Shown here: in pieces, positions 8,734-17,682 of the stretch
Layout: every line of letters begins with the position of its first letter
Numbering within the stretch: position 1 is the stretch's first letter
From: Streptomyces sp. TLI_146
Lineage (GTDB): Bacteria; Actinomycetota; Actinomycetes; Streptomycetales; Streptomycetaceae
Length of the DNA stretch: 64,000 nucleotides
Assembly (NCBI RefSeq): GCF_002846415.1
Contig: NZ_PJMX01000001.1
Span: 2,852,001-2,916,000 of the forward strand
Reading direction: 5' to 3'
Made by a program: the position numbers and the translations under genes
Notes under the pieces: model-generated
What the model was told of the DNA's origin: nothing
Seen by the model: the letters and a program-made list of their open reading frames with translations, nothing else
Databases searched by the model: none

Positions 8734-9642
8734 GTGATCGTCGTCGCCGGAGAAGCCCTCATCGACCTCGTCCCGGAGCGCCCCGGCGACCGGCTGGGCC
8801 CGCTGTCGCCCCGGCTCGGAGGCGGCCCGTACAACACGGCGGTGGCCCTCGGGCGGCTGGGCGCCGAGGCCGCGTTCTGCTCGCGCGTGTCGACGGACGG
8901 CTTCGGCGAGGCCCTGCTCGACGGGCTGCGCGCCGCCGGTGTCGACACCTCCCTGGTCCAGCGCGGCCCCGAGCCGACGACGCTGGCGGTGGCGACGGTG
9001 GGGCCGGACGGGGCGGCCGGATACGGCTTCTACGCCTCCGGTACGGCCGACCGCCTCTTCGAGCTCCCGCCCGCGCTCCCCTCCGGCGTACGGGCGCTGG
9101 CGCTCGGCACCTGCTCGCTGGTCCTGGAGCCGGGGGCGTCGGCGTACGAGGCGCTGCTGCGGCGGGAGTCCGGGCGGGGCGTGTTCACCCTGCTCGACCC
9201 GAACATCCGCCCCGGCCTCGTCCCGGACGCGGACGCCTACCGGGCCCGCTTCCGCTCCTGGCTGCCGTACGTGTCCCTGCTGAAGCTGTCCGAGGAGGAC
9301 GCGGCGTGGCTGGGCGGCGGGGTGGAGTCGTGGCTGGCGGCGGGGCCGGAGGCGGTGGTGCTGACGCGGGGCGCGGCGGGGATGACGGTGTGGACCCGGT
9401 CCGGTCCGCGTGAGGTCTCCGTGCCCGGGGAGCGCGTCGAGGTGGTCGACACGATCGGGGCGGGGGACACGGTGAACGCGGCGCTGCTGCATGTGGTGGC
9501 GGGGCGGGGGCGGCTGTCCGCGGCGCAGTGGCGTACGGCGCTGTCCTATGCGGCGCACGCGGCGGCGCTGACGTGCGGGAAGCGGGGGGCGGAGCCGCCG
9601 TATGCCGCGGCTCTGGGCTCCCCCACCCCGCCCCTTCCCTGA
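8734..9642 (+). CDS. PfkB-family carbohydrate kinase (fructokinase-like)
   Basis: 302 residues from the GTG at 8734 (VIVVAGEALIDLVPE). Open frame upstream is longer but does not resemble the family. The sugar-binding signature GGGPYNTAVALGRLG is near residue 30, and the C-terminal PfkB signature DTIGAGDTVNAAL contains the catalytic Asp. The ATP-dependent phosphorylation of a sugar such as fructose is predicted, but the substrate is not visible. The stop codon (9640-9642) and the last codons, encoding Pro-rich SPTPPLP, lie inside the intergenic repeat element, so the C-terminus appears to have been supplied by that element. Confidence 0.9.
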   Translation: MIVVAGEALIDLVPERPGDRLGPLSPRLGGGPYNTAVALGRLGAEAAFCSRVSTDGFGEALLDGLRAAGVDTSLVQRGPEPTTLAVATVGPDGAAGYGFYASGTADRLFELPPALPSGVRALALGTCSLVLEPGASAYEALLRRESGRGVFTLLDPNIRPGLVPDADAYRARFRSWLPYVSLLKLSEEDAAWLGGGVESWLAAGPEAVVLTRGAAGMTVWTRSGPREVSVPGERVEVVDTIGAGDTVNAALLHVVAGRGRLSAAQWRTALSYAAHAAALTCGKRGAEPPYAAALGSPTPPLP

Positions 9643-9757
9643 ACCCTCCGGGGGTGGGTGGGGGGTTGAGGCTCGTTTCCCGGGGGCTGCGCCCCCGGAC
9701 CCCGCTTCGTCCGTCTGCGGACCGTATGTGGCTGGTCGCGCAGTTCCCCGCGCCCCT
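9621..9757 (-). repeat. Composite repeat element, copy 2, with internal hairpin
   Basis: Starts with CCCCTTCCCTGAACCCTCCG, continues through GGGGGTGGGTGG and a hairpin CGGGGGC-TGC-GCCCCCG near 9681-9697, and ends with the repeat core in inverted orientation (9730-9756). An element with the same modules in the same order occurs at 59132-59314. The hairpin may end transcription of the kinase gene. Confidence 0.8.
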
Positions 9758-9881
9758 GAAGTGCTCGGCTTCGCCCTCGCAATCGCCCGCCGCCCGCACC
9801 CTCTAGGGGCGCGGGGCTGTGACATGTGCGGCTCCGCCGCGTGGGCGCGAGCACCAGGGACGCCCCGGAGGGGCGTATTCA

Positions 9882-10005
9882 GGGGCGCGGGGAACTGCGC
9901 GAGCAACCCACCACCACCCGCAGACGAACACCGGGCCAAAGAAGGGGCGCGGGGAACTGCGCGACCAGCCCACCACCACCCGCAGACGAACTCCGGGCCA
10001 AAGAA
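9882..10005 (+). repeat. Two tandem copies of the intergenic repeat, copies 3 and 4
   Basis: Two direct units with a 62-base period (9882-9943 and 9944-10005). Each begins with the core GGGGCGCGGGGAACTGCGCG and ends with CGGGCCAAAGAA. They lie immediately beyond the uvrA stop, between the convergent kinase and uvrA genes. With copy 2 they give the order inverted, direct, direct. A partial core is also visible around 9806-9815. Confidence 0.85.
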
Positions 10006-10015
10006 GAGGCGTGGC

Positions 10016-12994
10016 TCAGGCCTTTCGGGTCCGGGACGCCGTCTTCTTGGCCGGGGCCGAAGACGGCGCCGTCTTCTTCGCCGCCGCCTTCTTCGCCGGC
10101 GCCCGCTTCGTCGCCCGCCGCACCGGCGCAGCCGGCTCCGCGTCGCTGATCCGGTCCGCGCCCAGGATGTCCCGCAGGAACTTGCCCGTGTGGCTCGCGG
10201 CCACCGACGCGACCTGCTCCGGCGTGCCCTCGGCGATCACCAGACCGCCGCCGCTGCCGCCCTCGGGGCCCATGTCCACGACCCAGTCCGCCGTCTTGAT
10301 GACATCGAGGTTGTGCTCGATGACGATCACCGAGTTCCCCTTGTCGACGAGGCCCGACAAGACCTTGATCAGCTTCGAGATGTCCTCGAAGTGGAGCCCG
10401 GTCGTCGGCTCGTCCAGGACGTACACCGTCCGCCCCGTCGACCGCTTCTGCAGCTCGGACGCCAGCTTCACTCGCTGCGCCTCACCACCGGAGAGCGTCG
10501 GCGCGGACTGGCCGAGCCGGACGTAACCGAGCCCCACCTCGTTCAGCGTCCGCAGATGACGGGCGATCGTCGGCACCGCCTCGAAGAACTCCAGCGCCTC
10601 CTCGATCGGCATGTCGAGGACCTCGGCGATGGACTTGCCCTTGTAGTGGACCTCCAGCGTCTCCCGGTTGTAGCGCGCCCCGTGGCAGACCTCGCACGGC
10701 ACGTACACGTCCGGCAGGAAGTTCATCTCGATCTTGATCGTGCCGTCGCCCGAGCAGTTCTCGCAGCGGCCGCCCTTGACGTTGAAGGAGAACCGGCCCG
10801 GGAGGTAGCCCCGCACCTTCGCCTCCATCGTCTCGGCGAACAGCTTGCGCACGTTGTCGAAGACGCCCGTGTACGTCGCCGGGTTGGACCTCGGCGTACG
10901 GCCGATCGGCGACTGGTCGACGTGGACGACCTTGTCGACCAGGTCGTCGCCCTCCACGCGCGTGTGCCGCCCGGGCACCGCCCGCGCGCCGTTCAGCTCG
11001 CGCGCCAGGTGCGTGTAGAGGATGTCGTTGACCAGGGTCGACTTGCCGGAGCCGGAGACACCGGTGACCGCGGTCAGCACGCCCAGCGGGAACGAGACGT
11101 CGATGTCCCGGAGGTTGTTCTCCTTGGCGCCGTGCACCGTGAGCTTGCGCGAGGGGTCGGCGGGGCGCCGTACGTCCGGCAGCGGGATGGACTTCTTGCC
11201 CGCCAGGTACTGACCCGTCATCGACTCCTTGTTGGCGAGGAGCTGCTTCAACGGGCCGCTGTGGACGACCTTGCCGCCGTGCTCACCGGCGCCGGGGCCG
11301 ATGTCGACGACCCAGTCGGCCACCTTGATGGTGTCCTCGTCGTGCTCGACGACGATCAGCGTGTTGCCCATGTCGCGCAGGCGCACCAGCGTCTCGATCA
11401 GACGGTGGTTGTCCCGCTGGTGCAGACCGATCGACGGCTCGTCCAGCACATAGAGCACGCCGACCAGGCCCGAGCCGATCTGGGTGGCGAGGCGGATGCG
11501 CTGGGCCTCGCCGCCGGACAGCGTCCCGGCGGCGCGGTTGAGCGAGAGGTAGTCGAGGCCGACGTCGACGAGGAAGCGCAGCCGCTCGTTGACCTCCTTC
11601 AGGACCCGCTCGGCGATCTTCTTGTCGCGCGCGTTGAGCTTGAGCTCGCCCAGGAAGTCGGCGCAGTCGCTGATCGACATCGCGGAGACCTCGGCGATGG
11701 AGCGGTCCATCACGGTGACCGCGAGGACCAGCGGCTTCAGGCGCGAGCCCTCACAGGTGGGGCAGTTGACCTCGCGCATATAGCCCTCGAAGCGCTCGCG
11801 CGCCCCGTCGGACTCCGCCTCCGAGTGGCGCCGCTTGACGAACGGCACCGCGCCCTCGAAGGAGGTCGTGTACGCGCGCTCCCGTCCGTACCGGTTCCGG
11901 TAGCGCACCTCGATCTGCGTCTTGTGGCCGTACAGCAGCGCCTTCTTGGCGCGCTGCGGCAGCCCCGCCCAGGGGATGTCCGTACGGAAGCCGAGCTCGT
12001 CGGCGAGCGCGCCGACCAGACGGGCGAAGTAGTCCTTGGTGTGGCCGAGCGACCACGGCGAGACCGCGCCCTCGTCGAGGGACTTCTCCTCGTCCGGGAT
12101 GATCAGCTCGGGGTCGACCTCCATGCGCGTGCCGATGCCCGTGCAGTCGGGGCAGGCGCCGAAGGGCGAGTTGAAGGAGAAGGAGCGCGGCTCCAGTTCC
12201 TCGAAGGACAGGTCGTCGTACGGGCAGTACAGGTGCTCCGAGTACATCTTCTCGCGCTCGGGGTCGTCGGCCGCGAGGTCGACGAAGTCGAGCACCACCA
12301 TGCCGCCGGACAGGCCGAGCGCGGTCTCCACCGAGTCGGTGAGGCGGCGCTTGGCGGAGTCCTTCACGGTGAGGCGGTCGATGACCACCTCGATCGTGTG
12401 CTTCTCCTGCTTCTTCAGCTTGGGCGGCTCGGAGAGCTGGATCGTCTCGCCGTCCACGCGCGCGCGGCTGTAGCCCTTGGTCTGGAGGTCGGCGAAGAGG
12501 TCGACGAACTCGCCCTTGCGCTCGCGCACCAGCGGCGACAGCACCTGGAAGCGGCTGCCCTCGGGCAGCTCGAGGACCTTGTCGACGATGGCCTGCGGCG
12601 ACTGGCGGGTGATCGGCCGGCGGCACTCGGGGCAGTGCGGCTTGCCGATGCGCGCGAAGAGCAGACGCAGGTAGTCGTAGACCTCGGTGATGGTGCCGAC
12701 CGTCGAGCGCGGGTTGCGCGAGGTCGACTTCTGGTCGATGGAGACCGCGGGCGACAGACCTTCGATGAAGTCGACGTCCGGCTTGTCCATCTGGCCGAGG
12801 AACTGGCGGGCGTACGAGGAGAGCGACTCGACGTAGCGGCGCTGCCCCTCGGCGAAGATCGTGTCGAACGCGAGGGACGACTTGCCCGACCCCGAGAGCC
12901 CGGTGAAGACGATGAGGGAGTCGCGCGGGAGGTCGAGCGAGACGTTCTTGAGATTGTGCTCGCGCGCGCCACGGACGATGAGACGGTCGGCCAC
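10016..12994 (-). CDS. uvrA: Excinuclease ABC subunit UvrA
   Basis: 992 residues from the GTG at 12992-12994 ([14 protein letters not shown]). A GTG four codons earlier has AAAGG directly against it and is less likely. Two ABC-type ATPase halves are present: Walker A motifs GLSGSGKSS and GVSGSGKST, and signatures [12 protein letters not shown] and [12 protein letters not shown]. Zinc-binding CxxC sets occur at HCPEC, CPDC, CPTC, and CENC with CEVC. UvrA scans DNA for bulky lesions and loads UvrB. The C-terminus carries an unusual Lys/Ala-rich tail of about 35 residues, common in high-GC actinobacteria. Its promoter has the damage-type motif. Confidence 0.98.
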   Translation of the reverse strand: MADRLIVRGAREHNLKNVSLDLPRDSLIVFTGLSGSGKSSLAFDTIFAEGQRRYVESLSSYARQFLGQMDKPDVDFIEGLSPAVSIDQKSTSRNPRSTVGTITEVYDYLRLLFARIGKPHCPECRRPITRQSPQAIVDKVLELPEGSRFQVLSPLVRERKGEFVDLFADLQTKGYSRARVDGETIQLSEPPKLKKQEKHTIEVVIDRLTVKDSAKRRLTDSVETALGLSGGMVVLDFVDLAADDPEREKMYSEHLYCPYDDLSFEELEPRSFSFNSPFGACPDCTGIGTRMEVDPELIIPDEEKSLDEGAVSPWSLGHTKDYFARLVGALADELGFRTDIPWAGLPQRAKKALLYGHKTQIEVRYRNRYGRERAYTTSFEGAVPFVKRRHSEAESDGARERFEGYMREVNCPTCEGSRLKPLVLAVTVMDRSIAEVSAMSISDCADFLGELKLNARDKKIAERVLKEVNERLRFLVDVGLDYLSLNRAAGTLSGGEAQRIRLATQIGSGLVGVLYVLDEPSIGLHQRDNHRLIETLVRLRDMGNTLIVVEHDEDTIKVADWVVDIGPGAGEHGGKVVHSGPLKQLLANKESMTGQYLAGKKSIPLPDVRRPADPSRKLTVHGAKENNLRDIDVSFPLGVLTAVTGVSGSGKSTLVNDILYTHLARELNGARAVPGRHTRVEGDDLVDKVVHVDQSPIGRTPRSNPATYTGVFDNVRKLFAETMEAKVRGYLPGRFSFNVKGGRCENCSGDGTIKIEMNFLPDVYVPCEVCHGARYNRETLEVHYKGKSIAEVLDMPIEEALEFFEAVPTIARHLRTLNEVGLGYVRLGQSAPTLSGGEAQRVKLASELQKRSTGRTVYVLDEPTTGLHFEDISKLIKVLSGLVDKGNSVIVIEHNLDVIKTADWVVDMGPEGGSGGGLVIAEGTPEQVASVAASHTGKFLRDILGADRISDAEPAAPVRRATKRAPAKKAAAKKTAPSSAPAKKTASRTRKA

Positions 12995-13088
12995 GCCGGT
13001 CCGCACCTTTCTTGAAGAGAAGCAGGGGGGCGGAGCCCCCGTCTCAGACTATGGGGGGTCGCCAGGGCGATGGTTCGTTTTACAGCCA

Positions 13089-13111
13089 AGGATGCCTGAT
13101 GCCACTGACGA
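13089..13111 (-). promoter_or_regulatory. RecA-independent damage promoter motif for uvrA
   Basis: On the minus strand: TCGTCAGTG (13103-13111), 8 bases, CATCCT (13089-13094). This is one base from the RecA-NDp -35 consensus with exact spacing; the -10 is weaker. The transcript would start near 13082, leaving a leader of roughly 88 bases. That leader contains a 6-bp GGGGGC-GGA-GCCCCC hairpin at 13026-13040. Confidence 0.65.
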
Positions 13112-13190
13112 GCCTATAGCACGCGCATTCGATTTACGGACTCACCCAAGCGGCTTCACCCGAATGAGTGGCGGGACTATCGTCGGCCGC

Positions 13191-13877
13191 ATGATTGATC
13201 ATGCGCAGGATCTGGCATCTGTACGGGAAGCCACCGACCGGCTGCTCAGCGCAGCCGCCGAAATGGACAACGCGGCGGTCGCCGAGCCGTCACGGCTGCC
13301 GGGCTGGAGCCGCGGGCACGTGCTCGCCCACGTGGCCCGCAACGCGGACGCGCTCGTCAACGTGCTCGCCGGCCGCCCCATGTACGAGAGCGCCGAGGCC
13401 CGGGACGCCGACATCGCGCGCGACGCCGCGCGCCCGCTCGACGCCCACCTCGCCGACCTGCGCGAGAGCGCGGCCCGCTTCCAGGAGGAGGGCGCCCGGC
13501 CCGCCGACTGGGCCCGTACGGTCGAGCTCCGCAACGGCGTCCTCGACCAGGCCGCCCGCATCCCCTTCCGGCGGCTGATCGAGGTCGAGCTGCACCACGT
13601 CGACCTGGGCGTCGGCTACGAGCTGGAGGACCTGCCGGACGACTTCGTCCGGCGCGAGATCCAGTTCCTGGCCGACCGCTTCTCGGGGAACGCCTCGGTC
13701 CCGCCGGTCATCCTCACCGGCAACAACGGCCACACCCTGCGCACCGGCGGCACCGAGGGCACCCCGGTGACCGTCAGCGGCCCCGCGTGGGACCTGCTGG
13801 GCTGGCTCGCGGGCCGCAGGGACGGCGCCGCCCTGGAGGCCTCGGGCGGCCCGCTGCCCGCCCTGCCGCCGCTGTAG
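13191..13877 (+). CDS. Mycothiol-dependent maleylpyruvate isomerase family protein
   Basis: 228 residues from the ATG at 13191 ([19 protein letters not shown]); an ATG nine codons earlier is possible. The N-terminal DinB-like helical domain shows [20 protein letters not shown] and [10 protein letters not shown], where His residues coordinate metal in this family. The C-terminal part (about residues 165-228) resembles the MDMPI C domain ([13 protein letters not shown]). Family members use mycothiol as cofactor; the true substrate here is unknown. The gene is transcribed divergently from uvrA and 21 bases upstream of the MBL-fold gene, so the two may be cotranscribed. Confidence 0.85.
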   Translation: MIDHAQDLASVREATDRLLSAAAEMDNAAVAEPSRLPGWSRGHVLAHVARNADALVNVLAGRPMYESAEARDADIARDAARPLDAHLADLRESAARFQEEGARPADWARTVELRNGVLDQAARIPFRRLIEVELHHVDLGVGYELEDLPDDFVRREIQFLADRFSGNASVPPVILTGNNGHTLRTGGTEGTPVTVSGPAWDLLGWLAGRRDGAALEASGGPLPALPPL

Positions 13878-13898
13878 GCCCGGCGTTACGCTGAGCCC

Positions 13899-14555
13899 AT
13901 GACGTACAGCGGAGCGGTGAAGGTCGGCGGTCCGGCGGATGTCCACGAGCTCGGGGATCTGATGATCTCCAAGGTCGCGGTCGGCCCGATGGACAACAAC
14001 GCGTATCTGCTGCGCTGCCGGGCCACCGGCGAGCAGCTCCTGATCGACGCGGCGGCCGAGCCCTCGACCCTCCTGACGCTGATCGGTGACGACGGCATCA
14101 AGTCCGTCGTCACCACCCACCGCCACGGCGACCACTGGCAGGCGCTGGCCGAGGTCGTCGCCGCCACCGGCGCGACGACCTACGCGGGCCGCTACGACGC
14201 CGAGGGCATCCCCGTGCCGACCGACGTCCCCGTCGAAGACGGGGACACGATCACCGTCGGCCGGGTCGAGCTGACCGCCCGCCGTCTGGTCGGCCACACG
14301 CCGGGCTCGATCGCGCTGGTCTACGACGACCCGCACGGCCACCCGCACCTGTTCACCGGCGACTGCCTGTTCCCGGGCGGCATCGGCAACACCCACAAGG
14401 ACCCGCAGGCCTTCGCCAGTCTCATCCACGACGTGGAGACCAAGCTCTTCGCGGTGCTGCCGGACGAGACCTGGGTGTACCCGGGTCACGGCAACGACAC
14501 CTCGCTCGGCGAGGAGCGCCCCAAGCTGCCGGAGTGGCACGCGCGCGGCTGGTAG
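13899..14555 (+). CDS. MBL-fold metallo-hydrolase (glyoxalase II-like)
   Basis: 218 residues. Metal-binding motifs are intact: TTHRHGDHW (HxHxDH), GHTPGSIAL, FTGDCLF and YPGHGND at the C-terminus, typical of hydroxyacylglutathione hydrolase-like enzymes. Streptomyces uses mycothiol rather than glutathione, and the mycothiol-dependent enzyme just upstream suggests a mycothiol-thioester substrate, but this is inference. TACGCT lies 6 bases before the ATG, so a separate leaderless transcript is possible, although no good -35 is visible. Confidence 0.88.
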   Translation: MTYSGAVKVGGPADVHELGDLMISKVAVGPMDNNAYLLRCRATGEQLLIDAAAEPSTLLTLIGDDGIKSVVTTHRHGDHWQALAEVVAATGATTYAGRYDAEGIPVPTDVPVEDGDTITVGRVELTARRLVGHTPGSIALVYDDPHGHPHLFTGDCLFPGGIGNTHKDPQAFASLIHDVETKLFAVLPDETWVYPGHGNDTSLGEERPKLPEWHARGW

Positions 14556-14644
14556 CCCGATCGGGGGCAAGGCGCTCGTCCACGGCGCGGGCGCGCTTCC
14601 GCACGCCCCCGTAACCGCCCGTACGCAGGGGTAGTTGGCGCCAC

Positions 14645-15973
14645 ATGCACCTCTCCCCCACCTCTCCCCCCACACACGCACCACCGTCGATGACACGGCT
14701 CGCCGCCGCCTCGCTCGCCGGGACGGCGGTCGAGTTCTACGACTTCTTCGTGTACGGGACGGCCGCCGCGCTCGTCCTGGGCCCGCTCTTCTTCCCGACG
14801 TTCTCCCCACTGGCCGGCAGCCTGGCCGCGTTCGGCACCTTCGGGATCGGGTTCGTCGCCCGTCCGCTCGGTTCTGTCGTCTTCGGTCATATCGGTGACC
14901 GGTACGGACGACGCCCGGTGCTGTTCCTCTCGCTGTTCCTGACCGGCTTCGCCACGGTCGCCGTCGGCTGTGTGCCCTCGTACGCGACGATCGGAGCCGC
15001 CGCCCCCGTCCTGCTGCTGGTGCTGCGCTTCCTCCAGGGGCTCGGCCTCGGCGGCGAGTGGGGCGGGGCCGTGCTGCTCACCGTGGAGCACGCGCCCGCG
15101 CGGCGCCGCGTCCTGTGGTCGTCCTTTCCGCAGATGGGCCCGTCCCTGGGGTTCCTGCTGGCCAACGGGGTGATGCTGGCGCTCTCGGCGGGGCTGACCG
15201 ACGCCGAGTTCCGGTCGTGGGGGTGGCGGATCCCGTTCTGGGGGGCGGGGCTGCTGGCGGCGGGCGGGCTGCTGCTGCGCTCCTCCCTCGCCGAGAGCCC
15301 GCAGTTCCAGGAGATCGGCGAACGCGCCAGGCTGCCGCTGGCGGAGGTGGTCCGCGACCACTGGCGGCTGGTGCTGCTGACGGCGGGCGCGCTGTCGGTC
15401 GGGTACGCCGTCTTCTACGCGGTGACCACCTGGGCCCTCGCGTACGCCACCGAGCGCCTCGGCGTGAGCCGTACGGTCATGCTCGTCTGCATCATGGCCG
15501 CCGTCGCCATCAAGGGCGCGCTGACCCCGGTCTCGGCCCTGCTCGCGGACCGGTACGGGCGGCGGCCGCTCTGCCTGGCGGGCTGCACGGCCTGCGCGCT
15601 GTGGATGTTCCCGCTGGTCGCGCTGCTCCAGACCGGCGAGCCGCTGCTGATGTTCGCCGGGGTCCTGGGCGCGCTGCTCGCGTTCATCACCATGTTCGCG
15701 GTGATCGCGGCCTATCTGCCGGAGCTCTACGAGCCCCGGGTGCGCTGCACGGGCGCGGCTGTCGGCTACAACCTGGGCGGGGTGCTGGGCGGCGCGCTGA
15801 CACCGATCGTGGCGACCGCGCTCGCCCGGGGCGAGGGGCCGCCGTGGGGCGTGGCGGCCTATCTGACCGGGATCGCCCTGCTGAGCCTCGGCTGTTTCGC
15901 GCTCCTGCCGGAGACCCGGCCGGTGCTCGAACCGGCGGAGGCGGGTCCGGAAGCGGAGGCGGCACCCGCCTAG
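14645..15973 (+). CDS. MHS-family major facilitator transporter
   Basis: 442 residues from the ATG at 14645, which has AGGGGT upstream. An ATG at 14690 matches the usual family start more closely but lacks a ribosome binding site. The start of TM1 (SLAGTAVEFYDFFVYGTAAA) and the loop motif GDRYGRRPVLFLS are hallmarks of the metabolite:H+ symporter group. LRFLQGLGLGGEWGGAVLL is also characteristic. About twelve hydrophobic segments are present. Relatives import organic acids, shikimate, proline or betaine by proton symport; the substrate is not predictable here. A terminator hairpin follows directly. Confidence 0.92.
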   Translation: MHLSPTSPPTHAPPSMTRLAAASLAGTAVEFYDFFVYGTAAALVLGPLFFPTFSPLAGSLAAFGTFGIGFVARPLGSVVFGHIGDRYGRRPVLFLSLFLTGFATVAVGCVPSYATIGAAAPVLLLVLRFLQGLGLGGEWGGAVLLTVEHAPARRRVLWSSFPQMGPSLGFLLANGVMLALSAGLTDAEFRSWGWRIPFWGAGLLAAGGLLLRSSLAESPQFQEIGERARLPLAEVVRDHWRLVLLTAGALSVGYAVFYAVTTWALAYATERLGVSRTVMLVCIMAAVAIKGALTPVSALLADRYGRRPLCLAGCTACALWMFPLVALLQTGEPLLMFAGVLGALLAFITMFAVIAAYLPELYEPRVRCTGAAVGYNLGGVLGGALTPIVATALARGEGPPWGVAAYLTGIALLSLGCFALLPETRPVLEPAEAGPEAEAAPA

Positions 15974-15975
15974 CC

Positions 15976-16007
15976 GCCCCTGGGGGCCTGGTCGGGCTCC
16001 CAGGGGC
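15976..16007. terminator. Bidirectional terminator hairpin
   Basis: Arms GCCCCTGGG (15976-15984) and CCCAGGGGC (15999-16007), extendable by one more pair, with a 14-base loop. It lies between the convergent MHS transporter and the small minus-strand gene. Confidence 0.6.
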
Positions 16008-16016
16008 GCCGGGGGG

Positions 16017-16322
16017 CTACAGGTCCTCCGACTCCTCCACGTCGCAGTCCGTGAAGGCGGGCGGGCGCGTGGAGAGCGCCGCGAGCTGCTTGGCGAGCTC
16101 GGTCGTCTCCGGCGCATCGCTGTTGGCCATCGCCTCCTCGTACGAGTCGAACTCGACCACGGCCAGATAGCGGTTCGGATTGGCCCGGTCGCGCAGCAGG
16201 GTGCGGTGCACGGGGCCGAGCTTGCGGCCCTGTGCCCGGGCGCTCTCCTCGTACTGGCGGATGAGCTCGCGCATCTCGTCCGCACGCTCGGTCTCGAAGT
16301 CGATGATCTGCGCGAACTTCAT
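16017..16322 (-). CDS. Small conserved protein, possible ferredoxin-like (ABM-type) fold
   Basis: 101 residues from the ATG at 16320-16322 (MKFAQIIDFETERADEMREL), chosen because AGGAGG lies 5-6 bases upstream. The pattern, a short beta-strand, a long charged helix, HRTLLRDRANPNRYLAVVEF, then a second helix, resembles dimeric alpha/beta-barrel proteins such as antibiotic-biosynthesis monooxygenase-like domains. No catalytic residues can be named. It ends with an acidic tail (DVEESEDL). It lies downstream of terC in the same direction. Confidence 0.75.
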   Translation of the reverse strand: MKFAQIIDFETERADEMRELIRQYEESARAQGRKLGPVHRTLLRDRANPNRYLAVVEFDSYEEAMANSDAPETTELAKQLAALSTRPPAFTDCDVEESEDL

Positions 16323-16462
16323 GGGGGCCTCCTGGTCCGCGGTGCCCCCGCCGACCGGGAGCTCTCCCCGTCCAAGCAAGCACCGGCCGACGGGCACGGC
16401 AACTCCGCGCCCGGCCGGCCGGTGCCGCGCGCCGGTGCGGATGCACCGCGCGCCCCCGGGGG

Positions 16463-17443
16463 TCAGACCCCGACGCTCTTCTTCTCGGCCTCCTCGGCCG
16501 CCGTCTGCTTCTTGGCGGCCATCAGGCTGGTGATCGTGGTGATCACCAGCACGCCGCAGATGACGGCGAGCGAGACGGGGATGGAGATCTCGGGGACGTT
16601 CACCCCGTTCTCGTGCAGGGCGTGCAGCACCAGCTTCACGCCGATGAAGCCGAGGATCACCGAGAGGCCGTAGCTGAGGTGGACGAGCTTCTTGAGCAGT
16701 CCGCCGATGAGGAAGTACAGCTGGCGCAGACCCATCAGCGCGAAGGCGTTGGCGGTGAAGACGATGTACGGGTCCTGGGTCAGGCCGAAGATCGCGGGGA
16801 TGGAGTCCATCGCGAACAGCACGTCGGTCATGCCGATGGCGAGCATCACGACGAGCAGCGGCGTCATGACCTTCTTGCCGTGCTCCTGGATGAAGAGCTT
16901 GGTGCCGTGGTAGCGGTCGGCGACGCCGAACCGCTTCTCGATGGACTTGAGCAGGCGGTTCTCCTCGAACTCCTCGTCCTCCTCGTCGGAGCGCGCCTCC
17001 TGGATGAGCTTCCAGGCGGTGTAGATCAGGAACGCGCCGAAGAGGTAGAAGACCCAGGCGAAGTTGGCGATGACCGCGGCGCCGGCCGCGATGAAGATCG
17101 CCCGCAGCACCAGGGCTATCAGCACGCCGAAGAGCAGTACGCGCTGCTGGAGGTGGGTCGGCACCGAGAACTTCGCCATGATCAGGATGAAGACGAAGAG
17201 GTTGTCGACGGAGAGCGACTTCTCGGTGATGAAGCCCGCGAAGAACTCGCCGGACGCCTGGCTGTCGCCGAAGACCAGCAGGCCGACGCCGAAGAGCGCG
17301 GCGAGCACGATCCAGACGACCGTCCAGATTCCGGCTTCCTTGACCGACACGTCATGGGGTTTGCGCCCGATGAAGAAGTCGACCGCGATCAGGGCGCACA
17401 GACCGAGAATGGTCAGCACCCACAGGGTCATGGAAACGTCCAC
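16463..17443 (-). CDS. TerC-family integral membrane protein (metal export)
   Basis: 326 residues. The start is the GTG at 17441-17443, supported by GGAGGC four bases upstream. About eight or nine hydrophobic segments are seen, with the TerC signatures EKSLSVDNLFVFI near residue 75 and DVLFAMDSIPAIFG near residue 210, which hold conserved Asp residues. A charged cytosolic loop (EARSDEEDEEFEENRLL) separates the halves. TerC/Alx proteins export manganese and can load metal onto secreted proteins. The predicted manganese riboswitch just upstream supports a manganese role. Two TerD-domain genes lie upstream in the same orientation. Confidence 0.93.
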   Translation of the reverse strand: MDVSMTLWVLTILGLCALIAVDFFIGRKPHDVSVKEAGIWTVVWIVLAALFGVGLLVFGDSQASGEFFAGFITEKSLSVDNLFVFILIMAKFSVPTHLQQRVLLFGVLIALVLRAIFIAAGAAVIANFAWVFYLFGAFLIYTAWKLIQEARSDEEDEEFEENRLLKSIEKRFGVADRYHGTKLFIQEHGKKVMTPLLVVMLAIGMTDVLFAMDSIPAIFGLTQDPYIVFTANAFALMGLRQLYFLIGGLLKKLVHLSYGLSVILGFIGVKLVLHALHENGVNVPEISIPVSLAVICGVLVITTITSLMAAKKQTAAEEAEKKSVGV

Positions 17444-17469
17444 AGTGCCTCCGGCTTCGTACCGCTACA

Positions 17470-17597
17470 GATCAGCGTCGTCGCTGCCGGAGGTCTCCTC
17501 CACCCGGGCGTGTCGCCACGCCCGGCCCGGCGCCCCGGAACCGGTCATATCGGTCCGTACTGACGGGAACGCCGCGTTGGGAGTACTCCCCTCCGCA
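17470..17597 (-). ncRNA. yybP-ykoY manganese riboswitch (predicted)
   Basis: The 5' leader of terC carries hallmarks of this class. The conserved L1 sequence GGGGAGTA is at 17584-17591 (minus strand), and the partner hairpin GGAGACCTCC is at 17489-17498, with several GC-rich helices between. In this class the two loops dock and bind Mn2+, and TerC-family exporters are among the commonest regulated genes. No clear terminator hairpin is seen, so control may be translational. Identified from motif memory and context, not from a covariance search. Confidence 0.78.
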
Positions 17598-17603
17598 CCA
17601 AGA

Positions 17604-17632
17604 ACCCTACCCCAATCACCAAGAGAAGGTAA
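17604..17632 (-). promoter_or_regulatory. Predicted promoter of the terC riboswitch transcript
   Basis: TTACCT (17627-17632), 17 bases, TAGGGT (17604-17609) on the minus strand. The predicted start near 17597 coincides with the beginning of the riboswitch. The -35 is imperfect. Confidence 0.5.
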
Positions 17633-17682
17633 AGGGAAGGGTAAAGAAGAACCAAGGGCCGGAGGGGTGCGGGGAAGGAGCG

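Noticed and set aside
9643..10015. CRISPR array
   Set aside because: The 62-base direct repeats are only two in number, adjacent without spacers, and belong to the dispersed intergenic family.
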